Assembly (NCBI RefSeq): GCF_003443615.1
Contig: NZ_CP031967.1
Coordinates: 3,286,001 to 3,350,000 of the forward strand
Source: Alteromonas sp. BL110
Lineage (GTDB): Bacteria; Pseudomonadota; Gammaproteobacteria; Enterobacterales; Alteromonadaceae
Length of the DNA stretch: 64,000 nt
Direction of reading: 5' to 3'
In this document: in pieces, positions 30,562-39,956 of the stretch
How positions within the stretch are numbered: position 1 is the first letter of the stretch
Layout: each line of letters starts with the position of its first letter
The notes under the pieces: generated by a model
Databases searched by the model: none
What the model was told of the DNA's origin: nothing
What the model saw: the letters and a program-made list of their open reading frames with translations, nothing else
Made by a program: the position numbers and the translations under genes

Positions 30562-31492
30562 TGAGTCAAATTTGCCGGAAATGCCTGACTTACAAACTCG
30601 CTGTGGCTTAGTTGCCATAGTCGGGCGCCCTAACGTGGGCAAGTCAACGCTACTCAATCGTTTACTGGGTCAAAAGGTAAGCATTACCTCACGTAAGCCT
30701 CAGACCACGCGTCATCGTATTCTAGGTATAGATACTGACGGTGACTATCAAGCGATTTACGTAGATACGCCAGGGCTTCACCAAGATGAAAAGCGCGCGA
30801 TCAATCGCTACATGAACCGCGCCGCATCGAGTTCGCTTGCTGAAGTTGGTCTTGTGCTATTTGTCGTAGAAGGCGATCGCTTTAACGCCGAAGATGAAAT
30901 GGTATTGAGTAAAGTTAAGCAGGCAAACCTTCCTTGCTATCTTGTCATAAACAAGATGGATAAGGTGGAAGATAAAGAAAACTTTATGCTTCACCTTCAA
31001 AAGCTTGGAGAAAAACACCCGTTTGAGCATATGATCCCTATTAGCGCTAAACAGGGCAGAATGGTTGACGACATTAGAGACCTAGTCGCTAAGTCGCTTC
31101 CTAAAAGTGAATTTTTCTTTCCGGAAGACTATATCACTGACCGTTCAAGTCGTTTTATGGCTGCAGAAATCATTCGCGAAAAGCTGATGCGCTTCACTGG
31201 CGATGAGTTGCCTTACTCTACCACAGTGGAAATTGAACAGTTCAAAATGGCTGACAACGGTATTTATCGTATTAGCGGCTTAATTTTAGTAGAGCGTGAA
31301 ACGCAAAAGCGCATGATCATCGGTAAGGGTGGTAAGCATTTGAAAACCATTGGCGAACAAGCGCGTAAAGATATGGAAAACTTGTTCGACAATAAGGTGT
31401 TTTTGGAACTGTGGGTTAAAGTGAAACAGGGATGGGCAGACGATGAACGTGCTTTGCGTTCATTAGGCTATGGTGACGACAGCAACTTTTAA
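30548..31492 (+). CDS. era: GTPase Era
   Basis: GTPase that binds 16S rRNA during 30S subunit maturation. G1 is [13 protein letters not shown]3 DTPGLH and G4 NKMDK. The C-terminal KH domain includes the [15 protein letters not shown] block. ATG 30548 overlaps the rnc stop; a TTG three bases earlier is possible. In E. coli recO and pdxJ follow, but here the transcript region ends and pdxH comes next. Confidence 0.98.
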   Translation: MTTHDESNLPEMPDLQTRCGLVAIVGRPNVGKSTLLNRLLGQKVSITSRKPQTTRHRILGIDTDGDYQAIYVDTPGLHQDEKRAINRYMNRAASSSLAEVGLVLFVVEGDRFNAEDEMVLSKVKQANLPCYLVINKMDKVEDKENFMLHLQKLGEKHPFEHMIPISAKQGRMVDDIRDLVAKSLPKSEFFFPEDYITDRSSRFMAAEIIREKLMRFTGDELPYSTTVEIEQFKMADNGIYRISGLILVERETQKRMIIGKGGKHLKTIGEQARKDMENLFDNKVFLELWVKVKQGWADDERALRSLGYGDDSNF

Positions 31493-31660
31493 GTTAAGTT
31501 TTAGTTGGCGCTGAAGTAATGAGCCTCGTTAAAACCTCACTAGCGCTACATTCGCAAGTGTCCGTGGTAAACGTGAAGTTAGGACCATATTCATAAAGGT
31601 TTTCACAGGCAGCTACAATAAGCAGCGGCAAGTATAGTAACCTCTTTTCAGGAGCGGTAT

Positions 31661-32299
31661 ATGGCAATTTCAGATATGCGCAGGCAGTACTCAAAGGGCA
31701 GTTTGAGTGAGTCAGATATTACTTCAAGTCCATTTAACTTGTTTGATAAATGGCTAAAAGATGCCATTGATGCTGGTATACCTGATCCTACCGCTATGAC
31801 GGTTGCCACTGTTGACGCTAATGGGCAGCCTTCTCAACGTATCGTTTTGTTAAAAGATGTCAGTGAAAAAGGCTTTGTATTTTTCACAAATCTTGGCAGT
31901 CGAAAAGCGCAGGAACTCTCAGTTAACCCTAAAGTATCCTGTCACTTCCCGTGGTTTTTTATGGAACGCCAGGTCCGCGTATGTGGCAGCGTAGAAAAAC
32001 TCTCTGTTTCTGAAAATGCAGCCTATTTCTTTTCTCGCCCCAAAGACAGTCAATTGGCGGCGTATGCGTCTAAACAAAGCAAGCCAATTGGCAGTAGAGA
32101 GCTTTTGCTTACCCAATTTAAGCAACTAAAAGATAAGTTTGAGAACAAAGAACTACCTGTACCGGACTTTTGGGGAGGCTTTCGCATAGTGCCTCATCAA
32201 ATTGAATTTTGGCAGGGCGGAGAAGATAGGCTTCACGACCGTTTTGAGTATAACAAAACCGAAGATGGTGCATGGGCAACACAGCGCTTAATGCCGTAA
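31661..32299 (+). CDS. pdxH: Pyridoxamine 5'-phosphate oxidase
   Basis: FMN enzyme that oxidises pyridoxine and pyridoxamine phosphates to pyridoxal 5'-phosphate. The protein starts MAISDMRRQYSKG and ends with the FMN/PLP-binding block DRFEYNK, both typical of PdxH. FMN-binding residues lie in QRIVLLKDV and FFTNLGSRKA. AGGAG stands eight bases from the ATG. It replaces the recO-pdxJ pair that often follows era. Confidence 0.97.
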   Translation: MAISDMRRQYSKGSLSESDITSSPFNLFDKWLKDAIDAGIPDPTAMTVATVDANGQPSQRIVLLKDVSEKGFVFFTNLGSRKAQELSVNPKVSCHFPWFFMERQVRVCGSVEKLSVSENAAYFFSRPKDSQLAAYASKQSKPIGSRELLLTQFKQLKDKFENKELPVPDFWGGFRIVPHQIEFWQGGEDRLHDRFEYNKTEDGAWATQRLMP

Positions 32300-32400
32300 A
32301 AGCTCATTTTGAGTGCTTCGGGTAGCTAGTCTTTTACAGTGACTAGGCAATTTAAGTACTTAGTGTGTGATTGAGTGTAAAGCGAGAAGGGAGAAACGCC

Positions 32401-33234
32401 ATGATTGATAGTCATTGCCACCTCGACTTACTTGCGTCAAAAGTAGACCTTCGTACTTCGCTGGAAAGGGCCACAGCCGCTGGGCTTACTCGCATAATGG
32501 CGCCAAGTATTAACCTACAGTCCTGGGAAGCGCTTCAAGCGCTTAGTGAACAATACAGCAGCCTTTTGCCTATCGATACCGCGATTGGTCTCCATCCCTA
32601 TTTTTTGACCGATAGTAATCAAGATAATACAGCTTCGACCACTGACATTCATGAGCAGGCAATTTATGATAATCTTGAGCAGCTTAAAGCCGCTGCTGCC
32701 ACTCTTCACCCTTCGGTAAAAGCTGTGGGAGAAACCGGTATTGATGGGCATATAAATGTGCCATTAACGCTTCAAAAGGAAGTGTTACACGCCCATTTAA
32801 AGCTCGCCGATACAGTGTCTCTCCCTGTTATTTTGCATCACCGAAAAAGCCATCATTTGCTACTTGAAGCCTTTAAGCAAGCTAAGTATCAAGGTGTGGG
32901 GGTAGTCCATGCTTTTTCGGGAAGTGTGGAGGCAGCTAAAGCCTATATTGAGCGAGGCTTTTACTTAGGAATAGGTGGCACCATTACCTATGAAAGAGCA
33001 CACAAAACGCGAGATACCCTCAAGTATCTGCTAGAGCACCATTTCGATAAAATTTTATTAGAGACTGATGCACCTGATATGCCAATGTACGGTAGACAGG
33101 GCGCACCCAATGAGTCTCAGTATCTATCCGATGTTGTTAATGTTATGCACGAGCTTTTCGCTATATCGCCTAAACAAACAACATCCGTCACAACAGAGAA
33201 CTATTTCCGTTTGTTTAAAATCGCAAAATATTAA
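32401..33234 (+). CDS. TatD-family metal-dependent deoxyribonuclease
   Basis: Amidohydrolase-fold nuclease with the metal-binding DSHCHLD at the N-terminus, GETGIDG near residue 105, HHRKSHH, HAFSGS and ETDAPDMP motifs. It resembles YjjV more than TatD. ATG 32401 follows GGGAG; an earlier in-frame start at 32371 would add ten charged residues. It is a single gene between pdxH and the smp/serB pair. Confidence 0.92.
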   Translation: MIDSHCHLDLLASKVDLRTSLERATAAGLTRIMAPSINLQSWEALQALSEQYSSLLPIDTAIGLHPYFLTDSNQDNTASTTDIHEQAIYDNLEQLKAAAATLHPSVKAVGETGIDGHINVPLTLQKEVLHAHLKLADTVSLPVILHHRKSHHLLLEAFKQAKYQGVGVVHAFSGSVEAAKAYIERGFYLGIGGTITYERAHKTRDTLKYLLEHHFDKILLETDAPDMPMYGRQGAPNESQYLSDVVNVMHELFAISPKQTTSVTTENYFRLFKIAKY

Positions 33235-33269
33235 AACCGCGTTTTAGTACAAAGAAACCTAGGTACCCA

Positions 33270-33965
33270 CTACGTAATGTTTTGTTTTCTTATTGATTCG
33301 ATGGTTTGAATAAACCAAGGTCGAGATTTATAAAACGCCCGCGTAAGATATATGCCTAGCATTAGGGCCAAAAACACCAAAATACACGCAATAAACGCAA
33401 GTTGATAACGCAGGGCAAGGGGGCTTTCTAATATCGTTTGCGTATCCACATGAATATTCACATAGCCTAACACATCCGCATTGTTGTCGGTGATAACGCC
33501 AACATAGGTAAGCGGCGTCACACTTTGTGTTTGGCTCATCGACACTATGCTATCAGTTTGTGGCAAAGGCGCAATGTACCTTCCGTCTTTATCGAATACT
33601 GATAGGGCGAGAATATGGGGCTCGTTAACTAAAACAGCGGCAACATTTTCGATGTAGTCTCGTTGGGCCAGCGAGCTAAATAATGCAGAGTCAGTACTTA
33701 CTTCCTTTTTTTGATTCGAAGCTAGGTCAGCGTCAAATGCAGGTCGAAGTAGTTTAGCGTACTGCCTTGCTATGCTCTCCCCAGAGAAACGAGTTTGAAC
33801 CGCTAGCCAGTCGCTTTGGTATTGCTGCAGCAAGAGTATCAATACAATCACCAGCGCAAACACCGTACTTACAATCAGCGTATGGAATAATCTTTTCAAC
33901 GCCGTGTAAAGCGAGTGCGAATTGCTTTTTGATTGTGAAGGGGCCTTGCTCAGCACGTTTAACAA
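33270..33965 (-). CDS. Smp/YtjB (AhpA)-type membrane protein
   Basis: A 231-residue inner-membrane protein with a hydrophobic segment near residues 28-47, a periplasmic region of about 135 residues and a second segment near 188-210. The fold is typical of SMP-type proteins. It is divergent from serB, exactly as ytjB/smp is in E. coli. The start is a TTG; GTG 33956 is a possible alternative. Function in this organism is unknown. Confidence 0.8.
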   Translation of the reverse strand: MLNVLSKAPSQSKSNSHSLYTALKRLFHTLIVSTVFALVIVLILLLQQYQSDWLAVQTRFSGESIARQYAKLLRPAFDADLASNQKKEVSTDSALFSSLAQRDYIENVAAVLVNEPHILALSVFDKDGRYIAPLPQTDSIVSMSQTQSVTPLTYVGVITDNNADVLGYVNIHVDTQTILESPLALRYQLAFIACILVFLALMLGIYLTRAFYKSRPWFIQTIESIRKQNIT

Positions 33966-34103
33966 TGCGTAGTTCCATAATTGCTATGAGTTGCCTAACA
34001 GTAGGTGAAATCTAAATAATTTTAAAGGGGATATTTTATTAGTTAGCCTAATTGGTTAGCATTAGAGCATCATTTGCCAATCTCCACAGTTTCTGTGTGC
34101 GTT

Positions 34104-35087
34104 ATGAAAGACACATTCAACATCAAAATCAACAATGACGATATTCATCTAGCTTCATGCCTGGCGAACATTGTCAGCATCGAGCACAATACCCAAGCGT
34201 ATTCGCATACGCTAACCGTAATCGGGCAAGCTATAACCCCTTATTTATTAAAAGGCGTTTTAGACAAACTCAAAAACGTGTTTTCGCCAGTGAGTGCTGC
34301 GTTTCACCATTTGCATCAGCAAATGGGAGATGATGCTATCGAGATAAGAGGCCAGGTAATTAACGCAAAGCCAGAGCATATAAAGTCGCTACTTGGCGAT
34401 GTCAGTGATGCTTACCACCTTGATGTTGGTTTGCAAGCCTCCCGCCCTTCTTTGTCTGAACCTGGACTGCTGGTCATGGATATGGACAGTACCGTTATTG
34501 CCATAGAATGTATTGACGAAATAGCAAAACTTGCAGGTGTGGGTGAACAGGTCGCCGAAGTGACTGCAAGAGCAATGCGCGGAGAAATTGCCTTCAATGA
34601 TAGCTTGACGCATAGGGTGGCATGTTTAGAGGGGGTGCCCATTGACCACCTTAATCAAATACGTGACGGCATTCCTATTATGCCTGGTATTCAGACATTG
34701 CTTAGCCACTTAAAAAAGCATAGGTGGAAACTTGCTATCGCATCGGGAGGCTTTACTTTCTTTGCAGATCATTTAAAAGCGAGGCTCGGTCTGGACTATG
34801 CAATATCAAACACGCTCTCGGTAAAAGATGGGCATTTAACGGGGAAAGTAGAAGGCGAAATTATTAATGCTGATGTAAAAGCTCGCACGGTAAAAGCGTT
34901 GTCTGAAAAGTGGCAAATACCATCGAGCCAAACCGTTGCCATGGGCGATGGGGCGAACGACTTGATCATGATGGCTGAATCAGCCTTAGGTGTTGCATGT
35001 CACGGCAAACCTTTGGTGAATGAAAAAGCGGACGTAGCCGTACGCGTTGGTAGTCTGCACAGTCTTCTTTATTTCTTAGATAAATAG
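34104..35087 (+). CDS. serB: Phosphoserine phosphatase
   Basis: HAD-superfamily enzyme for the last step of serine synthesis. The catalytic DMDSTVIAIECIDE motif is near residue 130, motif II is in IASGGFT and motif III GDGANDL near residue 287. The first 120 residues form an N-terminal regulatory-type domain. ATG 34104 is preferred; a TTG at 34074 is in frame. Serine feeds glyA, also in the window. Confidence 0.96.
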   Translation: MKDTFNIKINNDDIHLASCLANIVSIEHNTQAYSHTLTVIGQAITPYLLKGVLDKLKNVFSPVSAAFHHLHQQMGDDAIEIRGQVINAKPEHIKSLLGDVSDAYHLDVGLQASRPSLSEPGLLVMDMDSTVIAIECIDEIAKLAGVGEQVAEVTARAMRGEIAFNDSLTHRVACLEGVPIDHLNQIRDGIPIMPGIQTLLSHLKKHRWKLAIASGGFTFFADHLKARLGLDYAISNTLSVKDGHLTGKVEGEIINADVKARTVKALSEKWQIPSSQTVAMGDGANDLIMMAESALGVACHGKPLVNEKADVAVRVGSLHSLLYFLDK

Positions 35088-35123
35088 ACGCTAGTTATTA
35101 AAATAATTGGCGGTTACATAAAT

Positions 35124-35161
35124 CAGACGTCTGCGCTTAGTTTTTTCTAAGCGCAGGTCTG
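35124..35161. terminator. Hairpin between serB and the PilZ gene
   Basis: CTGCGCTTAG (35131-35140) pairs with CTAAGCGCAG (35147-35156), and an outer CAGAC/GTCTG extends the stem with a 2-base bulge. The loop is TTTTTT but no T-run follows on either strand, so it may be a weak bidirectional terminator. Confidence 0.45.
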
Positions 35162-35190
35162 AATATGTACGTTAAAATACTGGGGCTTAC

Positions 35191-37716
35191 TTAAGCGTTG
35201 TTAACCACGGCTTTAGGTTGTACAGCACTTTTTAGCGTTTTATTCGCCGTAATGTCTTGCATAGTAAAACCGTATCTTATGAGAACCTCGTCGGTGACAT
35301 CGACAAGGTGGGAACAGGCCGCAATACTCCACATTTTCTTTTCTAATTCACGAGCTCGGTGCATCGCGTACATGGTGACATAGTTAATCTCTGTTTGCAG
35401 CATGGTCAAGTCAGGCTTGCCCGTCGTGGTTAGCATAACGTGTATAGCGACAAACTGACCGCGCACCATGGCTTCTCTGATAAACGCACGGCGTTGTTCA
35501 TTGCTTTCAAACTTATGCGAGTAACGAGGAATGATAGCCATTCGCGGCTCTTTTTGAGATGCATCAAATGATATGAATAACTCTTGTCGTAAGGGCATGT
35601 TTTCAAGCTTAACCGCTTTGATACCACTTTGTACGAAAGGGGAGTCTTGCTTTCTATCCCTAAACAAAAACTCTAAATTTACTTTACCGCGCTCTGCGTA
35701 TTGTGTGGTAAGCGTAGTTATGCGCTCGTCTTGTTTTCCAACGATACACGCCTGCGGTGTATAGCGAACACCTTCTTTACTCATAAGGAAAGACAAGGAG
35801 GTCGCGTTTCTTGCATTTATACAACGAAGTGCTTGCCCCATTCCCGGAACTTCTTCTTCATCGTTGTCGATTTTAAGGTTGGCTTTGTTCTTTTTAATTA
35901 ATTCTTCAAAAAAGTTGCGGGCGCTTTTGCCCTCATCGCCAGTAGCTGTCTTCAGGTGAAGTATATTTTTCTCGACATTATGATAGATAATTTCATACTG
36001 AAGGTGCATTACGTCAAAGTTGTTCGCTATTTCCTGAAGCCGAGGAAAGGCAACTTCTACTCTTCCTTCCAAACTACCTTTATAATCTTTTGCCAGCTCA
36101 ACTCGAAGGCCTAATCCGTGAACTGAAATGTCTTCGCTGATACCTCGATGAACCGTTGATTCGCCATTAAATCTTGCTTCAATTTGCGTTCTTAGCTGGT
36201 AACGGCTTTCAATGCGCTGCTCTTCGTATTTAAAGCGTACAATATGAATGTTAGAAGCTGCACGATTCCTTGGGTGGCCGAAAATTCTTAAATGCGAAAG
36301 GTTGTCGCGATTAAATTTAAGCTCGTTATACGTCTCTTGCCCTGTTACTGAGGTCACGTCTGTAATATGAGCGAGATAACGCAGGTTTTTAAGTTTTGAC
36401 ATTAAACGAGCAGAAGGCGGTGTATTAAGCTTTTTAACTTTATTGCCAACAGAATCTGGGATTGAAAGCGGAATATGCGCTTGTTCAGGGTCCATGTCTG
36501 TCAGGGTAATTTTAAAAACTCGCCAACTTGCTTTTCTTGAGCCAAAGCCTAAAAATACGCGAAATAAGACCTCTTTTTGAAGTAGCTCTTCATAGGATGC
36601 TGAATAGAAATAAACTTTATCTGTGTGCAAATGGGTGAAGCTGAAAACAAAAATCTCACGAACTTCATCAGATTTATTAAGCAGTCGAGTAAGTCTTTCT
36701 TGCGTCAGTAAGAAGTTTAGACGACAGTTGTCCTCTTCATCTTTCCAATATTGAACGGTTTCCCGATTAACTTCATTTACCATTGCATAGCGTGGCACCA
36801 AAGTTTCGTTGACAACGTCAATAAAAACGGGGAGCGTAGGGCTGCGTGGAGAAAAATATTGTTCACAAGTCTTACTGGTTATCGCTTCGATGGTGTTCGT
36901 CATGTTCACTTTATAGCGGCGTTTATTGCCGTGTATAAAGGTTTCTAAAAACTTATCGAATGCTGGACTTGGATGAGTCTTGTCGCGCTGTAAGGCTAAA
37001 TAGTTAACGTCATTTTTCGTAATGATTTTTACTAGTTTATAAGCGATGCCATTTTTCTTATCCATGGCAAATTCGCTTTCAAGCCCCCTAAAGTAGATAA
37101 AAAGGGTCTCACCTTTTTCAAAAAAAGAGTCTTTTGATAGTTTTATCTGCAGGCCCTCAAGAGAAATATCTACGCTTAAGCCTCGCACAGAGCGGTTCTC
37201 AGCGTTAAATATTTCTACGGCAACCGCAAAGTTCATGCGCTCTGTATTGCGCTGCCTGTAATCAAGAAGGTTCACCGTAGGAACTTTGAACTGTTCTAAA
37301 ATCGCTGAACGCTTTTTCAGTTCTGGATTTTCTTTATCAGCTCTTTCTTGAGCGAGTTCTTTTTCGCGCATTAAGCGAAAGTTGTTTTCAGTATTTTGGA
37401 CGGCTTCGTATACACCGTAAGTGTATCGACCAAATACACGCAGTTGTTCTTCGAACTTATCAACAGCCACGTCGTCCATGTAGTGGCTACGCCCATCGTG
37501 GACGTATTTTTTGCACTTGCCGTCTACGTGACCGCGCAAATCTATAGTGCGCATGCAAGGTTTGGCTAAACGCTTCACTTCCATTTTAATGAGAAAACGT
37601 TTTTCTTTAGGTACGTCAGAAGCAGTTTGAAGCAATACCTGGTTAAATTCAGGCTCATTAACCATGGGCTTTAGCTGTTCAATAATATCAGCATATTGCT
37701 TTAAATCTTGACTCAT
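35191..37716 (-). CDS. Large tandem PilZ-domain protein
   Basis: An 841-residue cytosolic protein with two PilZ domains, which bind cyclic di-GMP. The first has R156-x3-R160 and D183-x-S185-x2-G188; the second has R505-x3-R509 and D529-x-S531-x2-G534. Both match the RxxxR and (D/N)xSxxG consensus. The N-terminal 140 residues and the region between the domains (250-490) match nothing I recognise. There is no signal peptide or membrane segment. It is flanked by serB and radA and probably transcribed alone. The role could be surface attachment or motility, inferred from the domain only. Confidence 0.85.
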   Translation of the reverse strand: MSQDLKQYADIIEQLKPMVNEPEFNQVLLQTASDVPKEKRFLIKMEVKRLAKPCMRTIDLRGHVDGKCKKYVHDGRSHYMDDVAVDKFEEQLRVFGRYTYGVYEAVQNTENNFRLMREKELAQERADKENPELKKRSAILEQFKVPTVNLLDYRQRNTERMNFAVAVEIFNAENRSVRGLSVDISLEGLQIKLSKDSFFEKGETLFIYFRGLESEFAMDKKNGIAYKLVKIITKNDVNYLALQRDKTHPSPAFDKFLETFIHGNKRRYKVNMTNTIEAITSKTCEQYFSPRSPTLPVFIDVVNETLVPRYAMVNEVNRETVQYWKDEEDNCRLNFLLTQERLTRLLNKSDEVREIFVFSFTHLHTDKVYFYSASYEELLQKEVLFRVFLGFGSRKASWRVFKITLTDMDPEQAHIPLSIPDSVGNKVKKLNTPPSARLMSKLKNLRYLAHITDVTSVTGQETYNELKFNRDNLSHLRIFGHPRNRAASNIHIVRFKYEEQRIESRYQLRTQIEARFNGESTVHRGISEDISVHGLGLRVELAKDYKGSLEGRVEVAFPRLQEIANNFDVMHLQYEIIYHNVEKNILHLKTATGDEGKSARNFFEELIKKNKANLKIDNDEEEVPGMGQALRCINARNATSLSFLMSKEGVRYTPQACIVGKQDERITTLTTQYAERGKVNLEFLFRDRKQDSPFVQSGIKAVKLENMPLRQELFISFDASQKEPRMAIIPRYSHKFESNEQRRAFIREAMVRGQFVAIHVMLTTTGKPDLTMLQTEINYVTMYAMHRARELEKKMWSIAACSHLVDVTDEVLIRYGFTMQDITANKTLKSAVQPKAVVNNA

Positions 37717-37906
37717 GAATGCGCAACTTTGTTGTTAAGTATCATTATTTTAGTTGTTATCGGCAAATCAGCAAAACTTCTTAATACGTAAGTTTTTTAT
37801 ACTTTAGGAGGCATGTCTTTTAACAAAAACTGACCGTAGGTTTGTGCTTAATTCACTCTTGTTAAGTGTTAGAATACTCTTTTTAAGCAATGGATAAAAC
37901 TGGAAT

Positions 37907-39274
37907 ATGGCAAAACGTAAAACTGCTTATGTGTGTTCTGACTGCGGGGCAGAGTTCCCCCGGTGGCAAGGGCAATGCTCTGAGTGTAAAGCGTGGAACA
38001 CGATAAGTGAGTTTGTGGTAGCGAGTGCTAAAAGCGTAGCTCGTCAAACTACCTCAGGATATGCAGGGCAAACCGCTGCCAAAATCGAGACGCTAAACGC
38101 AATAGATTTAGAATCACTGCCGCGATTTTCCTCAACGTTTAAAGAGCTAGATAGAGTATTAGGCGGTGGTATAGTCCCAGGAGCAGCCATGTTAATTGGC
38201 GGTTCACCCGGCGCGGGCAAAAGTACGCTTTTGCTGCAGGTTATGTGTCAGATGGCAAAAAGTGAAACAGCCCTTTATGTTACAGGGGAGGAATCTCTCC
38301 AGCAGGTGGCTATGCGTGCTAAACGTTTAAACCTTCCTGACGACAAGCTAATGATGCTGGCTGAAACGAATGTGGAAACCATCTGCGATCTGGCGCTAAC
38401 CAAAAAGCCTAAAATTATGGTTATCGACTCTATTCAGGTTATGCATGTGTCCGATGTTCAATCTGCGCCGGGCAGCGTATCTCAAGTGAGAGAAAGCGCG
38501 GCGTATTTAACGCGCTTTGCCAAACAAAATCACATTGCCATGTTTATTGTTGGCCATGTAACGAAAGACGGTAACTTAGCGGGCCCAAAAGTACTTGAGC
38601 ACTGTATCGACAGCTCTATGATGCTGGAAGGAGAAAGTGACGGTCGCTACCGTACCCTGCGAAGCCACAAAAATCGTTTCGGAGCCGTCAACGAGTTAGG
38701 TGTATTTGCAATGACAGAAAAAGGTTTGAAAGAAGTAAGCAACCCTTCAGCTATTTTCTTAAGTCGAGGCGAAAACGAAACGCCAGGGTCGAGTGTAATG
38801 GTCATTTGGGAGGGCACTCGGCCGTTACTTGTGGAAATACAGGCGCTGGTTGATTATTCGCAGATGTCTAACCCTAGACGGATAGCTGTGGGCCTAGATC
38901 AAAACCGTTTGTCCATGCTATTAGCGGTTCTTCACAGGCACGGTAACGTGCAAATGAATGATCAAGATGTGTTTGTAAACGTGGTGGGTGGTGTACGAGT
39001 CTCTGAAACCAGTGCTGACTTGGCGTTATTACTGGCAATGATTTCTAGCTTTAGAAACCGTTCGTTACCGCGAGAACTAATTGTGTTTGGTGAAGTAGGC
39101 CTTGCGGGTGAAATTCGTCCGGTTCCCAATGGAACAGAGCGCATTATTGAAGCGGCGAAACATGGCTTTAAACGAGCTATCGTGCCCAAAGCCAACGCGC
39201 CCAAGCAAGCCATTAACGGCATGAAAGTGGTGCCAGTAGCTCGGCTTTCTGAAGCATTAGATGCCTTAGAATAA
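37907..39274 (+). CDS. radA: DNA repair protein RadA
   Basis: RecA-like ATPase and branch-migration helicase in recombination repair. The N-terminal zinc finger CSDCGAEFPRWQGQCSEC, Walker A GGSPGAGKST near residue 97, the KNRFG motif (SHKNRFGAVNE) and a C-terminal Lon-like domain are all present. The length of 455 residues is standard. It lies between two PilZ genes on the opposite strand. Confidence 0.97.
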   Translation: MAKRKTAYVCSDCGAEFPRWQGQCSECKAWNTISEFVVASAKSVARQTTSGYAGQTAAKIETLNAIDLESLPRFSSTFKELDRVLGGGIVPGAAMLIGGSPGAGKSTLLLQVMCQMAKSETALYVTGEESLQQVAMRAKRLNLPDDKLMMLAETNVETICDLALTKKPKIMVIDSIQVMHVSDVQSAPGSVSQVRESAAYLTRFAKQNHIAMFIVGHVTKDGNLAGPKVLEHCIDSSMMLEGESDGRYRTLRSHKNRFGAVNELGVFAMTEKGLKEVSNPSAIFLSRGENETPGSSVMVIWEGTRPLLVEIQALVDYSQMSNPRRIAVGLDQNRLSMLLAVLHRHGNVQMNDQDVFVNVVGGVRVSETSADLALLLAMISSFRNRSLPRELIVFGEVGLAGEIRPVPNGTERIIEAAKHGFKRAIVPKANAPKQAINGMKVVPVARLSEALDALE

Positions 39275-39401
39275 GGCGAAAGGCGTTAATTTTAAAGCGG
39301 GTTGAAACGCGCAAGAAGGGTTACCGAATGTTTCTTCTTGTGCAGTTTAAAGCGTACAGGTTTTTCTGAAGCGTCTTGAGTACTTGTTGCATCTTTGGGT
39401 T

Positions 39402-39809
39402 CTAAATTGGCGCTTGATAAACCGCATTAACCAATGCGTTAAGATCTTTTTCTTCAATATTTACGTCATCGCTGTTTAGGGTAATTAAACGGCGTAAGGC
39501 GCTTATACTCTCTACATCCATACGCTCTACTTTGCACCCTAAAGAAACAAGCTCTCGTCTGCTGTCCGCGTGGCGATACAACTGCGAAATTGAAAGAGTA
39601 ATGACTGGACTATCTTCGTTTGCTTGGAAGGTTGCAACATACGGTTCATGGCTGTCGAACGGCAGGTTCGATAATGCAGTCTCCGCTGCCTGAAGTTTTA
39701 TGCCCTGTAGAGACACGTCGCTAACTACCACATCAATACTGATGTCGTTATGTGCCAGTTTGCCTTTTACATTCAGCGAGACTCGTTGGAATTGACGCTT
39801 ATCTGTCAT
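39402..39809 (-). CDS. Small single-domain PilZ protein
   Basis: A 135-residue PilZ protein. R5-x3-R9 and D31-x-S33-x2-G36 match the cyclic di-GMP-binding motifs. It consists of the PilZ domain with a short C-terminal helix (DVNIEEKDLNALVNAV). AGGTA precedes the ATG. It follows radA convergently; the larger PilZ gene is on radA's other side. Confidence 0.85.
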   Translation of the reverse strand: MTDKRQFQRVSLNVKGKLAHNDISIDVVVSDVSLQGIKLQAAETALSNLPFDSHEPYVATFQANEDSPVITLSISQLYRHADSRRELVSLGCKVERMDVESISALRRLITLNSDDVNIEEKDLNALVNAVYQAPI

Positions 39810-39885
39810 TACTCAAATACCTAGTTATCATTGACGACCTCAGTATTGGCTAATTTTCTCCCGTTCGCAACGAAAAGCAGGCAAT

Positions 39886-39914
39886 TAAAAAAGCCGCTAT
39901 CGAAGACAGCGGCT
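39886..39914 (-). terminator. Terminator after ettA
   Basis: Read on the minus strand, AGCCGCT (39914-39908) pairs with AGCGGCT (39898-39892) and is followed by six T. It is 43 bases past the ettA stop. Confidence 0.9.
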
Positions 39915-39956
39915 CTAGGACTTTAAAGGTAAGGAAATGCCTACACTACATTTCCC

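Noticed and set aside
31494..31694. Short minus-strand frame between era and pdxH
   Set aside because: It overlaps the pdxH start and ribosome binding site, and its translation shows no plausible protein features.
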